Shown here: in pieces, positions 5,398 through 9,137 of the stretch
Numbering within the stretch: the first letter of the stretch is position 1
Layout of the letters: each line of letters begins with the position of its first letter
Position numbers and translations under genes: made by a program
The notes under the pieces: model-generated
What the model was told of the DNA's origin: nothing
The model's input: the letters and a program-made list of their open reading frames with translations, nothing else
Databases searched by the model: none
From: a bacterium
GTDB taxonomy: Bacteria > Patescibacteriota > Minisyncoccia > UBA9983
DNA: 9,137 bases
Direction: 5' to 3'
NCBI GenBank assembly: GCA_023244795.1
Contig: JAHFLR010000008.1
Location: forward strand, 16,998-26,134

Positions 5398-5421
5398 GGG
5401 GCTTTATTTATAGTGTATAAT
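5392..5421 (+). promoter_or_regulatory. Promoter of the ECF-sigma/export operon
   Basis: TTAACA (5392-5397, 5 of 6 to consensus) and TATAAT (5416-5421) are 18 nt apart. The predicted start is 11 nt before the ATG at 5439. It resembles a housekeeping promoter rather than an ECF-type (AAC...GTC) promoter, so autoregulation by the encoded sigma is not evident here. Confidence 0.6.
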
Positions 5422-5438
5422 TTAAAGAATAAAGAATA

Positions 5439-5999
5439 ATGGAAAAATCTGACCAACAACTTGTTGCCGATTATTTAGACAAGGGAGAAGGCACACTCAC
5501 CGAAATAATAAATCGCTACCTAAAACCGGTTTATAGTTTTGCATACCGCCTAACGGGCAACGCACAAGATGCAGAAGATATCTCCCAAGAAGCATTTTTA
5601 AAAATGTGGAAGAATCTTAAAAAATATAAACCGGAAGAAAGTTTTAAGACATGGCTTTTTACTATCGCCAGGAATACGGCCTTTGATTTATTGCGGAAGA
5701 AGAAGAGTTTCGTTTTTTCCGACCTTAGCACAGAAGACGAAGACACTGTTTTTGAGGAGAGCCTGGAATCGCCCGAGCCCTCTCCGGAAGAGATTTTTTC
5801 TAAATTAGAGAACGAAGAATCGCTTAATAATATGTTAAACCAGCTTCCCCACCGCTATAAAGAAGTTGTTTTGCTCCACGACTTAAACGAGCTAACCTTT
5901 GACGAAATTGGCAAAATATTGGGCAAGCCACTCAATACTGTTAAAAGCTGGCACAGGAGGGCGCTACTGGAGCTTAAAAAGCTCGCTGCACCAAAATAG
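5439..5999 (+). CDS. ECF-type (extracytoplasmic function) RNA polymerase sigma factor
   Basis: This 186-residue protein has the two-domain layout of group 4 sigma factors. Region 2 (about 22-90) includes YSFAYRLTGNAQDAEDISQE (32-51) and FKTWLFTIARNTAFDLLRKKK (69-89), the -10 recognition and melting part. An acidic, Ser/Pro-rich linker follows (about 92-128). Region 4 (about 130-183), with LPHRYKEVVLLHDLNELTFDEIG and a helix-turn-helix at NTVKSWHRRALLELKK, recognises the -35. There is no region 1.1 or 3. It heads a tightly spaced set of genes for a membrane protein, a DUF5666-like protein and a MacA/MacB-type exporter, so it probably controls envelope or export functions, perhaps including this operon. 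The start has no Shine-Dalgarno; upstream is AAAGAATAAAGAATA. Confidence 0.93.
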   Translation: MEKSDQQLVADYLDKGEGTLTEIINRYLKPVYSFAYRLTGNAQDAEDISQEAFLKMWKNLKKYKPEESFKTWLFTIARNTAFDLLRKKKSFVFSDLSTEDEDTVFEESLESPEPSPEEIFSKLENEESLNNMLNQLPHRYKEVVLLHDLNELTFDEIGKILGKPLNTVKSWHRRALLELKKLAAPK

Positions 6000-6023
6000 A
6001 CGCCCAATACGTATAAATTAACA

Positions 6024-6407
6024 ATGGGACTAATTCAAATAGAGCCGCCCCAGGAGCTCTACAATAAAATCCTCCTGGGCATAGAACAAAAGCAAAAACA
6101 GGAAGCCAAATTAAAACTGGCTTTTTCCGGTTTTTTTACTCTCGCCTCTCTATTGGCTTTGGTGCCAGCAGTGCAATATGCCTTGCAGGGGTTCTCTCAA
6201 TCCGGATTTTATAATTATTTTTCTCTCTTGTTTTCTGACGGCCTCACCTTATTAACTTACTGGAAAGAGTTCTCCCTCTCGCTTGCCGAATCATTTCCGC
6301 TAACAGAAATGGTAGTTTTTCTATCTATTATGTTTATCTTGCTAATTTCGCTCAAATTATTTATTAAAAATACAAAAGTCGCTTTTTTATCAGCACAGTT
6401 TAGTTAA
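6024..6407 (+). CDS. Two-helix membrane protein, candidate anti-sigma factor
   Basis: This 127-residue protein has a polar N-terminal segment of about 30 residues (PPQELYNKILLGIEQKQKQEAK). Membrane helix 1 is about 32-54, followed by an extracytoplasmic loop of about 40 residues rich in Phe, Tyr and Ser. Helix 2 is about 94-114 (MVVFLSIMFILLISLKLF), followed by a short basic tail. It begins 24 bp after the ECF sigma gene. A membrane protein directly behind an ECF sigma is the usual place for its anti-sigma factor. However, there is no HxxxCxxC zinc anti-sigma motif and the cytoplasmic part is very short. I do not recognise a family. The role rests on position and topology, and a different sensor or accessory function is possible. 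Confidence 0.75.
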   Translation: MGLIQIEPPQELYNKILLGIEQKQKQEAKLKLAFSGFFTLASLLALVPAVQYALQGFSQSGFYNYFSLLFSDGLTLLTYWKEFSLSLAESFPLTEMVVFLSIMFILLISLKLFIKNTKVAFLSAQFS

Positions 6408-6412
6408 AAAAT

Positions 6413-6886
6413 ATGAAGTTTAACCTTAAAGATTTTTTCGGTTCGAAGTCCAGGGAATTAAAAATAGTCGTTGGTATTCTTGGGGGCATAATAGTTGCGC
6501 TGATGATTTTGCAAGCAGGAATTTTTGTCGGATATCGCAAGGCTGCCTTTTCCTATCGCCTGGGCGATAATTACTATCAAACATTTAACGGGCATCGCGG
6601 CAACCTAATGATGGGTTTCCCCCAGGATGGGAGTCTCCCCAATTCTCACGGAGCTATCGGCAAAATTGTAAAGATAGAATTACCTAATTTTGTGGTAGTT
6701 GATGTTGCGGGGGTAGAAAAAACTATTCTAATCGAGAGCGACACCGCTATAAGAAAATTTAGGAACGAAATAAAGCCGAATGATTTAAAAGTAGACGACT
6801 ACGTTGCCGTTATCGGCTCTCCCAACGATCAATCACAAATAGAAGCAAGATTTATTAGAGTAATGCCCCCGCCGCAATCAAATTAA
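6413..6886 (+). CDS. Membrane-anchored protein with an extracytoplasmic DUF5666-like beta domain
   Basis: This 157-residue protein has a basic N-terminus, one membrane helix (about 18-41, IVVGILGGIIVALMILQAG) and then an outside portion. After a Tyr/Gly/Asn-rich linker (47-80) comes a compact beta-rich domain (about 81-150): GKIVKIELPNFVVVDVAG, KTILIES, DDYVAVIGSP, IEARFIRV. This resembles the DUF5666/OB-like domains often found in envelope proteins, where a short strand pattern ends in a 'VIG.P...G.IEA..IRV' element. The assignment is from pattern memory. It sits 5 bp after the candidate anti-sigma gene and 7 bp before the adaptor gene, so it is co-translated in the operon. A periplasm-side or cell-surface accessory role for the exporter is inferred; no catalytic residues are visible. 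Confidence 0.8.
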   Translation: MKFNLKDFFGSKSRELKIVVGILGGIIVALMILQAGIFVGYRKAAFSYRLGDNYYQTFNGHRGNLMMGFPQDGSLPNSHGAIGKIVKIELPNFVVVDVAGVEKTILIESDTAIRKFRNEIKPNDLKVDDYVAVIGSPNDQSQIEARFIRVMPPPQSN

Positions 6887-6893
6887 AACAAAT

Positions 6894-8636
6894 ATGAATA
6901 ACTTTTTCCAAAAGATAAAAAAATATATTATTGTTCATAAAATTACTAGCGCAATAGTTGCAATCGTAATAATTTATGCCGGCTACTGGGGCTATGGCAA
7001 ATTAACCAGCACTGCTGGCGAAACTCGTTACATAGTGGCGGATGTTCAAAAAGGAACATTGGTTGCCTCTATAACAGGCAGTGGTCAGGTTTCCACTTCT
7101 AATCAGATAGACTTAAAACCAAAAGCTTCCGGAGATATTACCTATATCGGAGTCAATAACGGACAAGAAGTAAAAGCAGGCGCCCTAGTTGCCCAAATGG
7201 ATGCTACCGACGCACAAAAAGCGGTACGAGACGCGGAAGTAAACCTGGAAAGCGCCAAAATCTCTCTGTCGAAACTTACGCAACCGGCAGACACGCTTTC
7301 TTTAGTACAAACAGAAAACGCTCTCGGGCAGGCGCAATCCGACTTGGAAAAATCTTATGACGACGGCTTTACCGATGTTTCTAACGCTTTTCTCTCTCTA
7401 CCGGACATTGTTTCCGGCTTGGCGGATGTCGTTTATGGCACAACTGTCAATAAAATACAGAGCAATGCCGACGCCTATGCCAACATGGCAAAAACGCAAA
7501 CCGCCTCTGCCGCACTATTTAAAGATGATGTTTTTGTCAAATATAAAATTGCTAGAGTCGACTTTGATCAGAATTTTATTGATTACCGAGTAGCAAGCAG
7601 GGCCTCCAGCAAAGAAGAGATTGAGGCGATTATAAACGAGACTTACTCAACAACTAAAGCGGTGGCCGATGCTCTAAAGAGCATGAACGATTTACTCGGC
7701 CTCGTTAAAGACGACTTAGTTAATAACAACATCAGCATCCCGGCAATCCTTTTAAGTCATCAGAACTCCCTCTCTTCTTATATGAACAGCGCCAACTCCC
7801 ACTTAAGCACGCTACTCAATATCAAAAATTCCATGACCTCTTTAAAATACAGTGTTATAGAAAAAACCGATTCTCTAGCCAAGCTCAAGGCGGGGGCCGA
7901 CGCGCTAGATATCGAATCGGCCAACCTTTCTATTAAGCAAAGAGAAAACGCTCTCCGGGACGCTCAAGAAAATCTGGCAAACTATTTTATACGAGCTCCC
8001 TTTGGCGGCACGATAGCAAAACTCAATGTCAAAAAATATGACCCGGTCGGTTCCGTCACCTCAGTGGCCACGCTGATTACGAAACAAAAAATTGCCGAGG
8101 TCTCGCTTAACGAGGTGGATGCGGCAAAAATAAAAGTCGGGCAAAAAGCAACTCTCACTTTCGATGCCGTTAGCGGCTTGGGTATCGCCGGCGAAGTGGC
8201 AGAAATAGATACCGTTGGAACAGTTTCCCAGGGGGTTGTCTCCTACACCGTAAAAATAAGTTTTGACACACAAGACGACCGGGTCAAATCCGGCATGAGC
8301 GTTAGTGCCTCAATTATTACCGATGCTAGGCAGGATGTGTTGCTGGCACCCAACAGCGCAGTTAAAACGCAAGGAAATTCTAACTATGTTGAAATTTTTG
8401 ATCCCAAACTGACACAAACGGCCGGAAATCAAAACAGCCAAGGAGTGCCGTCTACTATTTTACCCAAACAACAAATAGTCGAGGCGGGACTCTCCAACGA
8501 CACACAAACGGAAATTGTTAGCGGAGTTAAAGAGGGAGATCAGATTGTGGTAAGGACAATTTCTGCCCAGACAACAACAGCCACCGCCCCAAGCTTATTT
8601 GGCGGAGGAGGCGGAGGTATGGCGCTCGGTAGATAA
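6894..8636 (+). CDS. MacA/HlyD-family export adaptor with an enlarged helical hairpin
   Basis: This 580-residue membrane-fusion-type subunit should partner the downstream MacB-type ABC transporter. It has a short cytoplasmic start, a membrane helix (about 16-33), a first half-lipoyl segment (about 70-104, IDLKPKASGDITYIGVNNGQEV), a long helical region (105-361), and the second half-lipoyl segment (about 362-395, FIRAPFGGTIAKLNVKKYDPVG). A beta-barrel (396-475) and a membrane-proximal domain (476-556) follow, with a Gly-rich tail GGGGGG. E. coli MacA has 371 residues; the excess is mainly in the hairpin, about 255 residues here. The inserted part (about 155-330) is rich in Ala, Ser, Asn and Asp and predicted helical, and I see no known domain in it. 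The start lies 7 bp after the preceding stop with no Shine-Dalgarno. Confidence 0.9.
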   Translation: MNNFFQKIKKYIIVHKITSAIVAIVIIYAGYWGYGKLTSTAGETRYIVADVQKGTLVASITGSGQVSTSNQIDLKPKASGDITYIGVNNGQEVKAGALVAQMDATDAQKAVRDAEVNLESAKISLSKLTQPADTLSLVQTENALGQAQSDLEKSYDDGFTDVSNAFLSLPDIVSGLADVVYGTTVNKIQSNADAYANMAKTQTASAALFKDDVFVKYKIARVDFDQNFIDYRVASRASSKEEIEAIINETYSTTKAVADALKSMNDLLGLVKDDLVNNNISIPAILLSHQNSLSSYMNSANSHLSTLLNIKNSMTSLKYSVIEKTDSLAKLKAGADALDIESANLSIKQRENALRDAQENLANYFIRAPFGGTIAKLNVKKYDPVGSVTSVATLITKQKIAEVSLNEVDAAKIKVGQKATLTFDAVSGLGIAGEVAEIDTVGTVSQGVVSYTVKISFDTQDDRVKSGMSVSASIITDARQDVLLAPNSAVKTQGNSNYVEIFDPKLTQTAGNQNSQGVPSTILPKQQIVEAGLSNDTQTEIVSGVKEGDQIVVRTISAQTTTATAPSLFGGGGGGMALGR

Positions 8637-8643
8637 TAAAAAT

Positions 8644-9137
8644 ATGATAGAAATTAAAGACGTAGTTAAAACATATAAAACCGGCGGAGAAGAACTCCAA
8701 GCGCTTAAGGGCGTGAGCCTAACAATTAAAGACGGCGAATTTGTGGCAATTATGGGGCCCTCCGGTTCGGGTAAATCTACCCTGATGCATATCTTGGGCG
8801 CGCTGGATATACCAACAAGCGGCACTTATTTTTTAGACAACAAAGATGTTTCTACCCTAAGCGATGACGAGTTAGCCGATATCAGAAAAGATAAAATAGG
8901 TTTTGTCTTTCAATCATTCAACCTGCTCCCCAGAGCGACAGTTTTGAGAAATGTGATGCTGCCCTTGGTTTACGAAGGCGTTGATAAAGAAAAAAGAAAA
9001 CATCGCGCGGAAGAGTCGTTGCGGGCAACCGGTCTTGATGAGGGGCATTTTAGTCATCTTTCCAATCAACTCTCCGGCGGGCAAATCCAACGCGTTGCTA
9101 TTGCCAGAGCGTTGGTAAATAACCCAACTCTTATTTT
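8644..9137 (+). CDS. MacB/LolD-type ABC transporter ATP-binding protein (partial, cut by window edge)
   Basis: The first 164 residues are present. Walker A is GPSGSGKST (38-46), the Q-loop glutamine is Q90 in FVFQSFNLLP, and the ABC signature is LSGGQ (143-147) followed by IQRVAIARALVNNP. Walker B starts exactly at the edge (PTLIF). The pattern MIEIKDVVKTYKTGGEELQALKGVSL, the ILGALDIPTSG stretch and the FNLLPRATVLRNV stretch are typical of the MacB/LolD/FtsE-like family, whose ATPases drive mechanotransmission-type permeases rather than translocating the substrate through the membrane. The gene follows the adaptor by 7 bp. A FtsX/MacB-type permease is expected just beyond the window; MacB may be a single fused protein or, as is common outside Proteobacteria, two genes. 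Confidence 0.95.
   Translation, partial: MIEIKDVVKTYKTGGEELQALKGVSLTIKDGEFVAIMGPSGSGKSTLMHILGALDIPTSGTYFLDNKDVSTLSDDELADIRKDKIGFVFQSFNLLPRATVLRNVMLPLVYEGVDKEKRKHRAEESLRATGLDEGHFSHLSNQLSGGQIQRVAIARALVNNPTLI

Noticed and set aside
8595..8825. Minus-strand frame opposite the ABC ATPase start
   Set aside because: Antisense to a clear Walker A region; composition is that of a shadow frame.
1..9137. CRISPR array, insertion sequence or tRNA gene
   Set aside because: I saw no regularly spaced direct repeats, no transposase motifs or terminal inverted repeats, and no cloverleaf-like sequence on either strand.

Overview
The window looks like a fragment of a Patescibacteria (Candidate Phyla Radiation) chromosome. 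This is an inference from four signs: AT-rich DNA with very tight gene packing, compact versions of universal proteins (an AspRS without the bacterial insertion domain, a short D,D-carboxypeptidase), near-absence of Shine-Dalgarno sequences, and an ECF-sigma/MacAB-type gene set that I associate with this group. No database search was possible.

Left part (1-2943, all minus strand): a superoxide dismutase gene with its own extended -10 promoter is followed by a four-gene chain of overlapping genes: scpA, scpB (chromosome condensation), a DacA-like D,D-carboxypeptidase and the start of an mraY-like gene (peptidoglycan lipid I synthesis), which runs off the left edge. The chain couples chromosome segregation to cell-wall genes.

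Middle (2944-3644): a 700-bp stretch without a convincing protein gene. It holds a transcription unit on the plus strand: a near-consensus TTGACA promoter, about 480 nt of strikingly GC-rich sequence full of hairpins and long-range complementarities, and a textbook intrinsic terminator. I read it as a structured non-coding RNA that I cannot assign to any known family. It is the best candidate in the window for something undescribed.

Right-middle (3645-5359, minus): aspS and a small three-helix membrane protein of unknown function.

Right part (5439-9137, plus): an apparent operon encoding an ECF-type sigma factor, a two-helix membrane protein (candidate anti-sigma), a membrane-anchored DUF5666-like protein, a MacA/HlyD-like adaptor with a greatly enlarged helical hairpin, and the start of a MacB/LolD-type ABC ATPase cut by the window edge. 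The likely theme is envelope-linked regulation of a tripartite-like ABC export system.
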